In this document: in pieces, positions 36,959-49,216 of the stretch | Layout of the letters: each line of letters opens with the position of its first letter | Numbering within the stretch: the first letter of the stretch is position 1 | From: Glandiceps talaboti | Taxonomy: Eukaryota > Hemichordata > Enteropneusta > Spengelidae | Reading direction: 5' to 3' | NCBI RefSeq assembly: GCF_964340395.1 | Contig: NC_135561.1 | Span: 23,345,486 to 23,409,485, forward strand | Length of the DNA stretch: 64,000 bases | The notes under the pieces: generated by a model | What the model saw: the letters and a program-made list of their open reading frames with translations, nothing else | What the model was told of the DNA's origin: nothing | Database searches by the model: none | Made by a program: the position numbers and the translations under genes

Positions 36959-37682
36959 TATACTAGTATTAAGTTCATTGCACACATTACAATTCTTGTT
37001 CCTTGTTTTAGTGCATTATTATACAATGTCCATGGCCATTTATAATATGTAATGTATCAACCTCTAATCCCACTGCACTGTATGCCTCATCATAAACTAT
37101 AGATAATTCATGGAAGAGATTCCCTACTGTCTGTTTCTCGGCTATGATCCTCAGTCACTTCTGTGGCGTCTACGTTTCTTGTTGTGGTTTGCTTATCTTC
37201 GCCCGAGGCTTAACATGAGAGACCCAGCGATGTAGTAACATATCATCGTATACTTCATTTCATTGTCAGTATAACCGACCTGCTCAGACGGCAGTTCTTT
37301 CAAACTTCCATAAGCTGCGACAAATATGTGTGAACTGCACCGCGACACCTGGATCTACGGTGAATAATTTAAAAGACCATCAACGTTTAGTTCATCTTAA
37401 ACGGCGCCTAGCAGTGCACAGTTTCCATATAATCCAGATTATCCAGCCTTTCATCCCATCCACTCTGTCTATGGCCACTAAACAATGATTGACATAGATC
37501 ACACACCGTCATCAATATTAATTCCTCTCCTTTACCTGTCTGTTTTCTTACGAAAAGAAGTTAGATGCATAAGATATCAAAACTATTCCAAAATTTGCAA
37601 CTCTTGAACCAAAGCCTATTAGTACCTGTATGTTAGCTGTACATATATGACAAAATACTCCATATTTCAGATTAAGGTACCC
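36954..37682. other. unique spacer
   Basis: No recognised feature. The final 30 bases contain a diverged first unit of the following array (CTCCATATTTCAG). Confidence 0.5.
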
Positions 37683-39420
37683 TCCATATTTTAATCAGTG
37701 GATGTATACTCTATATTTTAGTCAGTGGATGTATACTCTATATTTTAATCAGTGGATGTATACTCTATATTTTAGTCAGTGGATGTATACTCTATATTTT
37801 AGTCAGTGGATGTATACTCTATATTTTAGTCAGTGGATGTATACTCTATATTTTAGTCAGTGGATGCATACTCTATTTTTTAGTCAGTGGATGTATACTC
37901 TATATTTTAATCAGTGGATGCATACTCTATATTTTAGTCAGTGGATGCATACTCTATATTTTAATCAGTGGATGTATACTCTATATTTTAGTCAGTGGAT
38001 GTATACTCTATATTTTAGTCAGTGGATGTATACTCTATATTTTAATCAGTGGATGTATACTCTATATTTTAGTCAGTGGATGTATACTCTATATTTTAAT
38101 CAGTGGATGCATACTCTATATTTTAGTCAGTGGATGCATACTCTATATTTTAGTCAGTGGATGCATACTCTATATTTTAATCAGTGGATGTATACTCTAT
38201 ATTTTAGTCAGTGGATGTATACTCTATATTTTAGTCAGTGGATGTATACTCTATATTTTAATCAGTGGATGTATACTCTATATTTTAGTCAGTGGATGTA
38301 TACTCTATATTTTAGTCAGTGGATGCATACTCTATATTTTAGTCAGTGGATGTATACTCTATATTTTAGTCAGTGGATGTATACTCTATATTTTAATCAG
38401 TGGATGTATACTCTATATTTTAGTCAGTGGATGTATACTCTATATTTTAGTCAGTGGATGTATACTCTATATTTTAGTCAGTGGATGCATACTCTATTTT
38501 TTAGTCAGTGGATGTATACTCTATATTTTAATCAGTGGATGCATACTCTATATTTTAGTCAGTGGATGCATACTCTATATTTTAATCAGTGGATGTATAC
38601 TCTATATTTTAGTCAGTGGATGTATACTCTATATTTTAATCAGTGGATGCATACTCTATATTTTAGTCAGTGGATGCATACTCTATATTTTAGTCAGTGG
38701 ATGTATACTCTATATTTTAGTCAGTGGATGTATATTCTATATTTTAATCAGTGGATGTATACTCTATATTTTAGTCAGTGGATGTATACTCTATATTTTA
38801 GTCAGTGGATGTATACTCTATATTTTAATCAGTGGATGTATACTCTATATTTTAGTCAGTGGATGTATACTCTATATTTTAGTCAGTGGATGTATACTCT
38901 ATATTTTAGTCAGTGGATGCATACTCTATTTTTTAGTCAGTGGATGTATACTCTATATTTTAATCAGTGGATGCATACTCTATATTTTAGTCAGTGGATG
39001 CATACTCTATATTTTAATCAGTGGATGTATACTCTATATTTTAGTCAGTGGATGTATACTCTATATTTTAATCAGTGGATGCATACTCTATATTTTAGTC
39101 AGTGGATGCATACTCTATATTTTAGTCAGTGGATGTATACTCTATATTTTAGTCAGTGGATGTATATTCTATATTTTAATCAGTGGATGTATACTCTATA
39201 TTTTAGTCAGTGGATGTATACTCTATATTTTAGTCAGTGGATGTATACTCTATATTTTAGTCAGTGGATGTATATTCTATATTTTAATCAGTGGATGTAT
39301 ACTCTATATTTTAGTCAGTGGATGTATACTCTATATTTTAGTCAGTGGATGTATACTCTATATTTTAGTCAGTGGATGTATACTCTATATTTTAGTCAGT
39401 GGATGTATACTCTATATTTA
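37683..39420. repeat. 27-bp minisatellite, about 64 units
   Basis: Units are ATGTATACTCTATATTTTAG followed by TCAGTGG. Two-state sites are GTAT/GCAT, AGTC/AATC, TATTTT/TTTTTT and ACTC/ATTC. The plus strand is stop-free across the array (repeat MYTLYFSQW) and continues to 39642. Nearly every variant changes an amino acid (Y/H, S/N, Y/F, T/I), so coding constraint is unlikely. A rare TTTTTT-type unit recurs at 37864, 38485 and 38917, marking duplications of 23 and 16 units. Confidence 0.97.
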
Positions 39421-39434
39421 TATATAGGCATATG

Positions 39435-40380
39435 CATGTCAATTAATTTTGCGGCCTCGACCTTAAAAATGGTGGTAAACATTCACATTTTACTTATAAT
39501 CTCTAAACGTTTTATACATATGGACACCAAGTGTCTACCCTCACATGATGAACTTTCTAATGAAACATTGACCTTTTACCTTGACAAACATTTAAAAGCT
39601 AAACGACCGATTTTTTCTTTCTATGTTAACTCAAGATGTTGAATAAACAAAGACTTCATTTGAATGTCTATACCCCAAAGATCACCTGTCTGTTTAGTCC
39701 CCAATGGGCATAAAGGTAACATACTCTGTGAGACATGTGCATGCCAATTTATTTTATGACCGAATCAAACATGGCCGAATGGCAACCATAGTTGTTGCTA
39801 AATTGGACAATATGCATCATAACTTTCGAGATATAATACATATTGACTCCATTCAAATGCCTCCACCCATATTATCAAATATGAGTTTTCTTTTAAGACC
39901 CTGACCTTTGACCTTGAAAGTCTTTTTCAAGGTCAAATAACCAAATTTGGCTTATCTTCAAAGTTTTTTCGAATAAAATATTTCAAGTAATGATGATATT
40001 TTTATCATGTCTTGGTTTTTACTATGTGAGGCATAAATACATCACTTAATTTCACGACCTTGATCTGAATAGCAAAATGGCGGCCATGTTTGTGATTCTT
40101 TTTGCCTGTTATCCCAAAAGTTTGATACAGTCATATGGACTCCATTCAAGTGTCTACCCTCACATTATCAATGAGGAGTTTTCTAATGAGACATTAACAT
40201 TTGACCTTTACAAACATTTTCGAGGTGAACTGACCCAAATTTTTTCTATCTATGTAAACTCAAAAAGTTGAATAAACAAAGATTCCATTTAAATGTCTAT
40301 ACCCCAAAGGTCAGCTTTCTTTTTATATCTTGACCTTTGCCTTTGACCTCCATATTCAAGGTCAAATAGCAAACTGGTCA
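39435..40380. repeat. degenerate ~300-bp satellite, three units
   Basis: Three diverged units start near 39435, 39740 and 40040. Shared landmarks in order are a CATGYCAATT-like start, an ATGG(T/C)(G/C) segment, TGGACTCCATTCAA, CTACCCTCACATTATCA, TTTCTAATGA and TTGACCTT. Units 1 and 3 also share GTTGAATAAACAAAG and AATGTCTATACCCCAAAG. Unit 2 ends with an inverted pair TTGACCTTGAA/TTCAAGGTCAA. Divergence is far greater than in the neighbouring minisatellites, so this is an old repeat. Confidence 0.75.
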
Positions 40381-40849
40381 ATAAATTACGAAGTTTATAA
40401 CTAGGGATTGATTGAAGGCTTGTTCTTACTAACATGGTAACGTTACAGACACTTTTATTCCGCAATAATGTTACAGACACTGTTATTGTGCAATAATGAT
40501 TATGGCTACACCTATAGTATGTGCGCATGTAGTGAACAATTGTAGCAGCATCGGTGAAATCAACTGGTATATATAATATCCCCCCCCCCCCCACGTGTCA
40601 TGTTTTTGTAAGATAGCCAACATTTGATGTCGATTTTATTCAGATGTGTTCTTACTCTCTTTTGAAGATCATGATACAGTAAGCGTACTCTTCAATGCTG
40701 TTGCCAGTTGTTAACCTAAAAAATATGCATGGACAACTTTGTGAATTGTATCTCCTCTTTCCTCCAAATCATAACGCTCTAGAAGTAAAGTGTGCCTTCT
40801 ACTTTTCCCCAACTTGTAATGCTTTAGAATTGATAATGTATGTAGATTG
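40381..40849. other. unique spacer
   Basis: A run of 13 C lies at 40580-40592. Two similar GTTACAGACACT(G/T)TTATT segments lie at about 40443-40490. No gene recognised. Confidence 0.55.
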
Positions 40850-41268
40850 TCCCTTGGCCACTGTTACACAGCTATAGATTGTAAATATAAATATTCACTT
40901 GGTCACTGTTACACAGCTATAGATTGTAAATATAAATATTCACTTGGTCACTGTTACACAGCTATAGATTGTAAATATAAATATTCACTTGGTCACTGTT
41001 ACACAACTATAGATTGTAAATATAAATATTCACTTGGTCACTATTACACAGCTATAGATTGTAAATATAAATATTCACTTGGTCACTGTTACACAGCTAT
41101 AGATTGTAAATATAAATATTCACTTGGTCACTGTTACACAACTATAGATTGTAAATATAAATATTCACTTGGTCACTGTTACACAGCTATAGATTGTAAA
41201 TATAAATATTCACTTGGTCACTGTTACACAGCTATAGATTGTAAATATAAATATTCACTTTATTCATA
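40850..41268. repeat. 45-bp minisatellite, about 9 units
   Basis: Units contain CACTTGGTCACTGTTACAC and AGCTATAGATTGTAAATA. Differences are limited to AGCT/AACT, GTTAC/ATTAC and the first-unit GGCC. Plus-strand frames run through (SLGHCYTAIDCKYKY) because 45 is a multiple of three. Confidence 0.97.
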
Positions 41269-41895
41269 ATAGTTTTCATCTCCTATGCCAACGTTTTCCA
41301 TCTTATATTCTTTGAAATGACTGACTTTGTACCTTCTTTGCAGCCTACGTTGTAACATCTGTTTCAAGTGTCAATTTAAAGATTATCCCTAAAATCCTGC
41401 GTATTTTGTCGTCAACTATTTTTGTGTTTTTCCTTGTATTTCCGTGTCACATTGCTGGGTATTCATTGCGTTTCTGCAATAGTTTCTTTAGAAATCGGGC
41501 TCCTTTTTTGCTTGACTTCGGTCTTGCATACAAACGGAAAAGCTGTGCCACGGGGGATTTGAAAGCCAGACTCGATGTAGAATGATTACTCAGTTTTAGC
41601 AGGATTGACTATAGTTATGTATCTCCTCTCCCTTTGTGTAAATTGTATTATAATAGATCGCCCGTGGCACTCTATGCAGTCACCTATTATGTTTTGCTGT
41701 AGCGATATGATATATGTGAACTGCCAGCACATTTACACATACAATATATGGGATTTATCCACCTTCAGTTGCTATTCACAGCTACAGGAACCTTTCTAGA
41801 TCAGTGTTTTTAGATTTGTTTTGGTAAGACGAAATCTTGGTTGCCATTCATCTGACATGCCATGCACACGGAAAGTAATATGTATTGAAGATGGC
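41269..41895. other. unique spacer
   Basis: No array or recognised gene. Confidence 0.5.
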
Positions 41896-42031
41896 GATAC
41901 ACGCACAGACAAGTCTGTGATACACGGTATACACGCACAGACAAGTCTGTGATACACAGTATACACGCACAGACAAGTCTGCGATACACGGTATACACGC
42001 ACAGACAAGTCTGCGATACACGGTATACACG
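41896..42031. repeat. 32-bp tandem repeat, about 4 units
   Basis: Units contain the palindrome ACAGACAAGTCTGT and GATACACGGTATACACGC. The array ends where a SINE is inserted, and GATACACG reappears on the far side of the SINE at 42361. Confidence 0.95.
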
Positions 42032-42361
42032 CAATAATAATAATAATGTTGGTTTCTTATATAGCGCTTTCCCACTCAAAGCGCTTTACAATTATTACCC
42101 CTGGCCCTTTAGTCTTCCTCAACTCCCCGGGGAGCATACAATCCATTGCAGCCATTTAAGCGCATAGGATTAAAGCCTTCACATTGCAACCTACATCCTA
42201 CCAGGTCCCCAGTTATACAGCTGGGTTGACTGAGGCACAGCCGTGGTTCAAATCTTGCCCAAGGACTTTAGCCACTCAGAAACAAACAGCAGGCAGCGAC
42301 GGGGCTCGAACCTGCAACCTGTAGATTCCAAGTCGGTCACGCTAGCCATTCACCCATCATG
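42032..42361 (-). mobile_element. tRNA-derived SINE, minus strand
   Basis: Read on the minus strand, the element begins near 42361 with a tRNA-like head. An A-box-like region (complement of 42334-42350, TGGCTAGCGTGACC) comes first. A B box follows (complement of 42301-42312, GGTTCGAGCCCC). The body includes TTGGGCAAGATTTGAACC and CCCAGCTGTATAACTGGGG. The tail runs AAAGCGCTATATAAG into an (ATT)n repeat at 42032-42046. Heads with these promoter boxes plus a short triplet tail are typical of LINE-mobilised SINEs of aquatic animals. The flanking direct repeat ATACACG (42025-42031 and 42362-42368) fits a target-site duplication. The copy looks nearly full length. Confidence 0.85.
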
Positions 42362-42536
42362 ATACACGATATCTTCGTATTCGTTCATTCTATAATTTTG
42401 GTAGAAATTCAGCCGATTTAACAGTATTTGCTATTGAGGCAAAATTCAAAAACAATGTTTATATTCGATTAAATGACTTCAGAAAATAGGGTAGGTAGGT
42501 CGAAATTTTATTCCGTTTTATTTTAAACTTTTAAAA

Positions 42537-42770
42537 AATACTTTGACCCCAAGATAAGATACTCGTCTGTTACAATACTTTGACCCCAAGATAAGATACT
42601 CGTCTGTCACAATACTTTGACCCCAAGATAAGATACTCGTCTGTCACAACACTTTGACCCCAAGATAAGATACTCGTCTGTCACAATACTTTGACCCCAA
42701 GATAAGATACTCGTCTGTCACAATACTTTGACCCCAAGATAAGATACTCGTCTGTCACAATCGTCTGTCA
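42537..42770. repeat. 37-bp tandem repeat, about 6 units
   Basis: Units contain AATACTTTGACCCCAAG and ATAAGATACTCGTCTGTCAC. They are nearly identical (GTTAC in the first, CAACAC in one). The last unit has a duplicated TCGTCTGTCAC. Confidence 0.96.
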
Positions 42771-43306
42771 CTGTTCTGTTATAGTCGAAAAGGACATGGT
42801 TCTCTCTTGAATACGATTTTTAAAAAGTGACCACAGATAAAGCAAAGGCATGAAGGTGTACACGGAAAGAGAAGTAAATTTTTTACCATGTTACCTTTTT
42901 GCATGCAAAAGAATGTTTAGGGTTGGTGACTTAAACTGTTGTCGGTCGGGTTAGGCCAAATAAAAATTTTGTTTGGTTCCGGTTACCCGACCCCCACCTA
43001 GTTTTCCATACTGACCCTAAACTCTTTTTTACGTATTCGAGAAAATGATAAATATGATCGCGAAAATCGTGTGAACTCTCACAAGAAATAGTGGGTGCGG
43101 AAACTGATATCAACCTAAAAAGACACTCTAAAACTATTCTTCCAATCTGTAATGGCTTTACATCTGATAGGAAGAAGCCAATAACACAGACCATATGGAA
43201 AACAATGGAAAACCTGGAGTAGACACTCACACATGAAAAAAAACATATATAATATTTAAAATTGAATGTAATCGTAACCACACAATTTGTTTACGTCTTA
43301 TCGGAA
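42771..43306. other. spacer with a near-palindromic segment
   Basis: At about 42955-42975 CCAAATAAAAATTTTGTTTGG forms a near-palindrome inside a GGTCGGGTTA.../...GGTTACCCGACC context (about 42943-42992). This may be a remnant of a mobile element end. A 116-codon minus-strand frame here is not recognised. Confidence 0.45.
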
Positions 43307-43452
43307 ACACACTATTAGTTATTTGCCCTAATGTCAAACTATTAGTTATTTGGCCTAATGTCAAACTATTAGTTATTTGGCCTAATGTCAAACTATTAGT
43401 TATTTGGCCTAATGTCAAACTATTAGTTATTTGGCCTAATGTCAAACTATTA
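43307..43452. repeat. 27-bp tandem repeat, about 5 units
   Basis: Units are TATTAGTTATTTGGCCTAA followed by TGTCAAAC. The first unit has GCCC instead of GGCC. Minus-strand frames run through (SLTLGQITN) because of the 27-bp period. Confidence 0.95.
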
Positions 43453-43727
43453 CATCAGTACGGATGAAAATATTAATGTCTTTAAAAAAACGTTATAACG
43501 TTAAGACCCACAAAGGCATATGGCGAAGAAAGGCAGTTAGTGTAATGTTCCACCGTTTATCGTAAGATTCGATTTGTTACACACATAGCAAAATGAGTCA
43601 AATGTCAAGATTAGAGATTAATTCAAATTTAAACATAAATGATAAATTAAGTAGAATCCCACTAAATATGTACATGCTTCTATGCTGCCAATAATGTAAT
43701 CGACTCTTCTGACAACAATTCACATAA

Positions 43728-44638
43728 TTTGATAATAATAATGACTTTTATTATCAAAATGCTTTAAAATACACATCGACAAAGAGGTAACCCTGTTAGG
43801 ACCAGTCTAATCTACCCAGGGGCCCAAGCAAGTTAAGCACAAAAACAAAGGGAAAAGTAGACCACACTCGGAAAAGGACAAACAGTACATCAAAGACAGA
43901 ACAAAATATACAAATACATCTACAACGACTAAATAGAAACAACTTGACACAAAAACATTATAAACGCTCTAAAATGTGACACTTTAAAAGTTTGTTTTTT
44001 TAAAGACATTAATATTTTCAGTCTTTCTTATTAAAGTCGGAAGTTTATTCCATAATTTGCCTGCCTCATAAGAAAAAGAGTGAGTGAAGCGTTGACTGGG
44101 AGTAGGTAGAACGAAAAGGTCATTAGAACATGAACTAGTATGAATTTTGAAAGTCCGAATTTCTTTTGTAAGAAGATCGGAAAGGTAGGGAGGTACCATG
44201 TTATGGACGGTTTTAAAGATCAGTAAATATTTATTAAAAAGGAACCTTTTACCTAAAGGTAAAATGTCTACTTTTTTTTAAAAGATCAATACTACTAGTG
44301 TTTTGCAATTGCATTTCCCTAGTACTGATGTTTAAGATAAGTCTGACGGCTCAAGTTTGTAAATATTATCAATATCACCTTTTCTGGCATGGGACCAGAT
44401 GTTACAACATGTATCAAAGTGAGGCTGAATATGGCTGAGATAAAATAATCTTCTAGTATGTACATCGAGAAACCTTGAACTATAGCGTAGTGCAGCAATA
44501 TTAGTTGAAATCCTTTTACAAATGTAGTCACAATGGTTGGCCCAGGATAGAGCTGAATCTATAAAGAGACCTAGAGAATTTTCCACATTGGAAAGTGAGA
44601 TTGGAATATTATTAAAATATTAATTTGACACCGACGAT
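43728..44638 (-). pseudogene. decayed LINE: reverse-transcriptase C-terminal part and 3' end
   Basis: Two minus-strand frame segments together match the region after the catalytic domain of non-LTR retrotransposon ORF2 proteins. The upstream segment (about 44638-44332) reads SLGLFIDSALSW, KRISTN, LYLSHIQPHFDTCC-like spacing and IWSHARK, typical of the 'LGV.ID..LSW..H' part of the thumb region. The downstream segment (about 44290-43984) reads DILPLGKRFLFNKYLLIFK then MVPPYLSDLL and LWNKLPTLIRK. This is the common C-terminus of CR1, L2 and Jockey-type elements. The frames differ, and the break falls in 44280-44332 near an A-run. After the stop at 43984, about 250 bp of 3' UTR ends in AATAAAAGTCATTATTATT-like sequence near 43728. 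The 5' part and catalytic motif are absent. The exact clade is not resolved. Confidence 0.8.
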
Positions 44639-44805
44639 CTTCTAGCGTAATATGACGTAACACTGACTCATTTGAAAGCTTCAGTGCACCAACAATTAAA
44701 TCAAATATCATTTCATTTTTCACTTATGTTTAGGTTATGAACCAATATACCAGATGTTTATGTATGGGTCGATCATTTATCCTGAATGATTTGTTGGCAA
44801 ATAGA
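44639..44805. other. short unique gap
   Basis: AT-rich sequence between the LINE fragment and the AAAT tract. Nothing recognised. Confidence 0.5.
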
Positions 44806-44811
44806 CATACA

Positions 44812-44882
<71 letters not shown>

Positions 44883-44931
44883 ATCAAACATAAATGAATA
44901 CATACATACATACATACATACATACATACAT

Positions 44932-44966
<35 letters not shown>

Positions 44967-44975
44967 TACATACAT

Positions 44976-45014
<39 letters not shown>

Positions 45015-45085
45015 CATACATACATACATACATACATACATACATACATACATACATACATACATACATACATACATACATACAA
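44806..45085. repeat. compound (AAAT)n-(CATA)n-(CA)n microsatellite
   Basis: About 18 AAAT tetranucleotides (44811-44884) precede CATA tracts separated by two CA runs. It is the third large CATA compound tract of the window after those at 11428 and 36656. Confidence 0.97.
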
Positions 45086-46383
45086 ATAAGCAATTGAAAC
45101 ACACTTCAAGATTGTTTTCTGGGTAAACCTGTCAGATATAGTGCGCATGTTCAGTACACATTACTAAATCTCACCAAATCTGGAAATATAGGGTTTTGCT
45201 AGATCGATCTTTACATAGTTAATTTTCTGATCCTTACGTTATATAGTTTTAGGGTTTAACACCTCTTTATTCCAACATTAGATTTATTTCCATTTATAAA
45301 TTTCATTTCACGGGCATATATTTGTATTTACAGAGTGGGACATGTTGACCACATTCATCGTGACGTAATAATAAATAAATGATGTAACATATATAGTGAT
45401 GGCAGTGTTCATATTCTCACTACATGTTTACACGTCAGTAAACTCAACCCACCAGCATCCGGGAACGTTGCAGTGATCACGTGATAATAGCCCAATTTAG
45501 ACCGAGGAGCTAAAAACACCCTAAAATCGATGAAATCAGTGAAATTATGAAGAGAAAGCATCCGTTTTTAGGGGTCGATATTGAGTATTGAAATGAACAT
45601 AACAACATCCAAATGGAAGCAAATAGCACTATTTCCAACGGTAGCATTGATCGCTATGTTTGTATCACAACCACGTATCCGGGTCACAAGTAGTACAAGT
45701 TCGATTTTCAGGAACCCCTAGCCAAATACGCAAATGACGGTTCTCGTTCGATTAGCTAGATTGATACGTGAAAGAATATCGGGATATCGGATTTGTTTTT
45801 TATCCACCTAGGAGTGCTTTGCCCAAGATTGAAAACAACATGATAGAAAGCGGAAACGAAATATTGAATTTTGTTGAAAGACTTGGCCTGTGGGCTAGCG
45901 ATTGCTGAAAATAGTGGCAAACCACAACGAAAATAAACAATATTTGAGATATTTTTGGTGTCTGTCAGCAAAACATAGAAGTGAAATATATATATGTAAC
46001 AAACAAATGACACGACGTAGTAGACGAATTTGTGCCAGTGAAAAGACACTAAACTGCAGGTTTTGACGACACTTTGTGTTCAGTTCAAGTTGACTGACGT
46101 ATACGAACTACTTGTCGACGTCCATTCATGTGAGTATACTTTAGTGTCTGTTTACACTGTTCTCATCTTGAAATCATTCACTCAGAAATATACATTTTAT
46201 ATTTTATTCTACTCGTCGTATCAACAGCTTTAGTAACGTGGTGGTTATTGAATGGGGTGTGTATGTCATATAAATGATGACTGACATTAAATGACTATAG
46301 TTATCTGTTTCCATACTAACTTGTCGGAACCTTTAAACCTAAATTTAATTATTTATGTTTTAAGTTTTTGTTCGAGTTTGGTT
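45086..46383. other. unique spacer
   Basis: No array. A 97-codon minus-strand frame (45756-46049) is not recognised. ATCACGTGAT near 45477 is a lone E-box-like palindrome without supporting context. Confidence 0.45.
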
Positions 46384-47800
46384 TGTCCATTGAATGAGCA
46401 GTACTTTACAACGAGATAGACGTACGGGACTCGATTGACACGACGTCTGTCCATTGAATAAGCAGTACTTTACAACGAGATAGACGTACGGGACTCGATT
46501 GAGACGACGTCTGTCCATTGAATGAGCAGTACTTTACAACGAGATAGACGTACGGGACTCGATTAACACGATGTCTGTCAATTGAATGAGCAGTACTTTA
46601 CAACGAGATAGACGTACGGGACTCGATTGACACGACGTCTGTCAATTGAATGAGCAGTACTTTACAACGAGATAGACGTACGGGACTCGATTGACACGAC
46701 GTCTGTCAATTGAATGAGCAGTACTTTACAATGAGATAGACGTACGGGACTCGATTGAGACGATGTCTGTCCATTGAATAAGCAGTACTTTACAACGAGA
46801 TAGACGTATGGGACTCGATTGACACGACGTCTGTCCATTGAATGAGCAGTACTTTACAACGAGATAGACGTACGGGACTCGATTGAGACGTCTGTCCATT
46901 GAATGAGCAGTACTTTACAACGAGATAGACGTACGGGACTCGATTGACACGACGTCTGTCAATTGAATAAGCAGTACTTCACAACGAGATAGACGTACAG
47001 GACTCGATTGACACGACATCTGTCAATTGAATGAGCAGTACTTTACAACGAGATAGACGTACGGGACTCGATTGACACGACGTCTGTCCATTGAATAAGC
47101 AGTACTTTACAACGAGATAGACGTACGGGACTCGATTGACACGACGTCTGTCCATTGAATGAGCAGTACTTTACAACGAGATAGACGTACGGGACTCGAT
47201 TGACACGACGTCTGTCAATTGAATAAGCAGTACTTTACAACGAGATAGACGTACGGGACTCGATTGACACGACGTCTGTCAATTGAATGAGCAGTACTTT
47301 ACAACGAGATAGACGTACGGGAATCGATTGAGACGACGTCTGTCAATTGAATAAGCAGTACTTTACAACGAGATAGACGTACGGGACTCGATTGACACGA
47401 CGTCTGTCCATTGAATGAGCAGTACTTTACAACGAGATAGACGTACGGGACTCGATTGACACGACGTCTGCGCATTGAATGAGCAGTACTTTACAACGAG
47501 ATAGACGTACGGGACTCGATTGACACGACGTCTGTCAATTGAATGAGCTGTACTTTACAACGAGATAGACGTACGGGACTCGATTGAGACGACGTCTGCG
47601 CATTGAATGAGCAGTACTTTACAACGAGATAGACGTACGGGACTCGATTGACACGACGTCTGTCCATTGAATAAGCAGTGCTTTACAACGAGATAGACGT
47701 ACGGGACTCGATTGAGACGACGTATGTCCATTGAATGAGCAGTACTTTACAACGAGATAGACGTACGGGACACGATTGAGACGACGTCTGTCCATTGAAT
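46384..47800. repeat. 64-bp CpG-rich minisatellite, about 22 units
   Basis: Units contain TGAGCAGTACTTTACAACG, AGATAGACGTACGGGACTCG and ACACGACGTCTGTCCATTG. Recurring two-state sites are TGAGC/TAAGC, CCATTG/CAATTG and GACAC/GAGAC, shuffled along the array. One unit lacks about 3 bp (near 46886). Each unit carries about six CpG sites, a density far above the spacers around it. Confidence 0.97.
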
Positions 47801-48687
47801 ATATTTATACAGTCCGAGTTAACTCTACTAAAGAAGCACGTGTAGTTAGACGGACTTGTCTAACCATTGCTGAACTGAAAATTATACTAAAATGCTCAAC
47901 GTTTTCAACGTAACCCGGATTGGATTTTTTACATTCGTCTTTCCTGATTGGAATTCCAGGCTACTCGTTCTCAACCTGTAAGTCGCGTAGTGCGGGATAG
48001 AGCGTTGTTGAGTACTGTTTATATATATATTAATATATAAGACTTTATTTTGAATCAGTTGTGTCATCTTGCGTCATTGGTTGCTAAGCATGTAAGTTAC
48101 ACAGTACAGTAAAGGTGGCATAGGAGTAAAGACGAGTATAGACCAGTGATTTGTAGACACATACTATAAACTAGACTTGTACATAAAAGCGACATCTGTA
48201 TAGTCGTATATATTAGCAAACTGCTCAAATATTATTGTCTGAAACAGGCAAGATGTGATTAGCAAGTAACAATTACCACGGTTACATGCAATGATAACTT
48301 TGTAGTGGCGGGGTCGACCAACTCATCGTTGACATTTCCATGTAGTATTCGGTGAGGAAAGACCGTATCAATCAACTCAACAATCGCACAGCGTAATACC
48401 TCAAAATCTACAACTACAGAAGATCTAAAGTGTTCTTCCACCTGATTTACGATTGACGACACTCAACCGCTTGCATATAAAGACATACAAGACTGGAGAT
48501 AGGACTACGACTTGAAAATGTATTTTATTAACCATTATAATGTCGGGAAGTGTGATCCTTTCGTAAATCGACATTATGATATTAGGGTCGTAAGACTTAC
48601 TCAACGTATCTGAGAGTTCTTCTCTGTTTCAATAGAAATCTGAGAATAAAATGTTTATTAATTAGAATGATTTGTTTTAGCTATTTC
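47801..48687. other. unique spacer
   Basis: AT-rich self-complementary sequence TATATATATTAATATATA lies near 48019-48037. No gene recognised. Confidence 0.5.
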
Positions 48688-49216
48688 AGTATATATATGT
48701 ATATTGTGTATTGAACTATGTTGTGTTAGTATATATATATGTATATTGTGTATTTAACTATGTTGTGTTAGTATATATATGTATATTGTGTATTGAACTA
48801 TGTTGTGTTAGTATATATATGTATATTGTGTATTGAACTATGTTGTGTTAGTATATATATGTATATTGTGTATTGAACTATGTTGTGTTAGTATATATAT
48901 GTATATTGTGTATTGAACTATGTTGTGTTAGTATATATATGTATATTGTGTATTGAACTATGTTGTGTTGGTATATATATGTATATTGTGTATTGAACTA
49001 TGTTGTGTTGGTATATATATGTATATTATGTATTGAACTATGTTGTGTTAGTATATATATGTATATTGTGTATTGAACTATGTTGTGTTGGTATATATAT
49101 GTATATTATGTATTGAACTATGTTGTGTTAGTATATATATGTATATTGTGTATTGAACTATGTTGTGTTAGTATATATATGTATATTGTGTATTGAACTA
49201 TGTTGTGTTAGTATGT
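48688..49216. repeat. 40-bp minisatellite, about 13 units
   Basis: Units contain GTATATATATGTATATTGTG and TATTGAACTATGTTGTGTTA. Only TTAG/TTGG, TTGTG/TTATG and one ATTTAAC variant occur. A paired TTGG then TTATG pattern appears twice, marking a small internal duplication. Confidence 0.97.

Noticed and set aside
37702-39642. 646-codon plus-strand frame starting MYTLYFSQW
   Set aside because: Same explanation with a 27-bp unit. The tail simply runs into the neighbouring degenerate repeat.
42298-42352. Functional tRNA gene
   Set aside because: A- and B-box-like motifs are present, but the sequence continues into a SINE body and no cloverleaf is intact.
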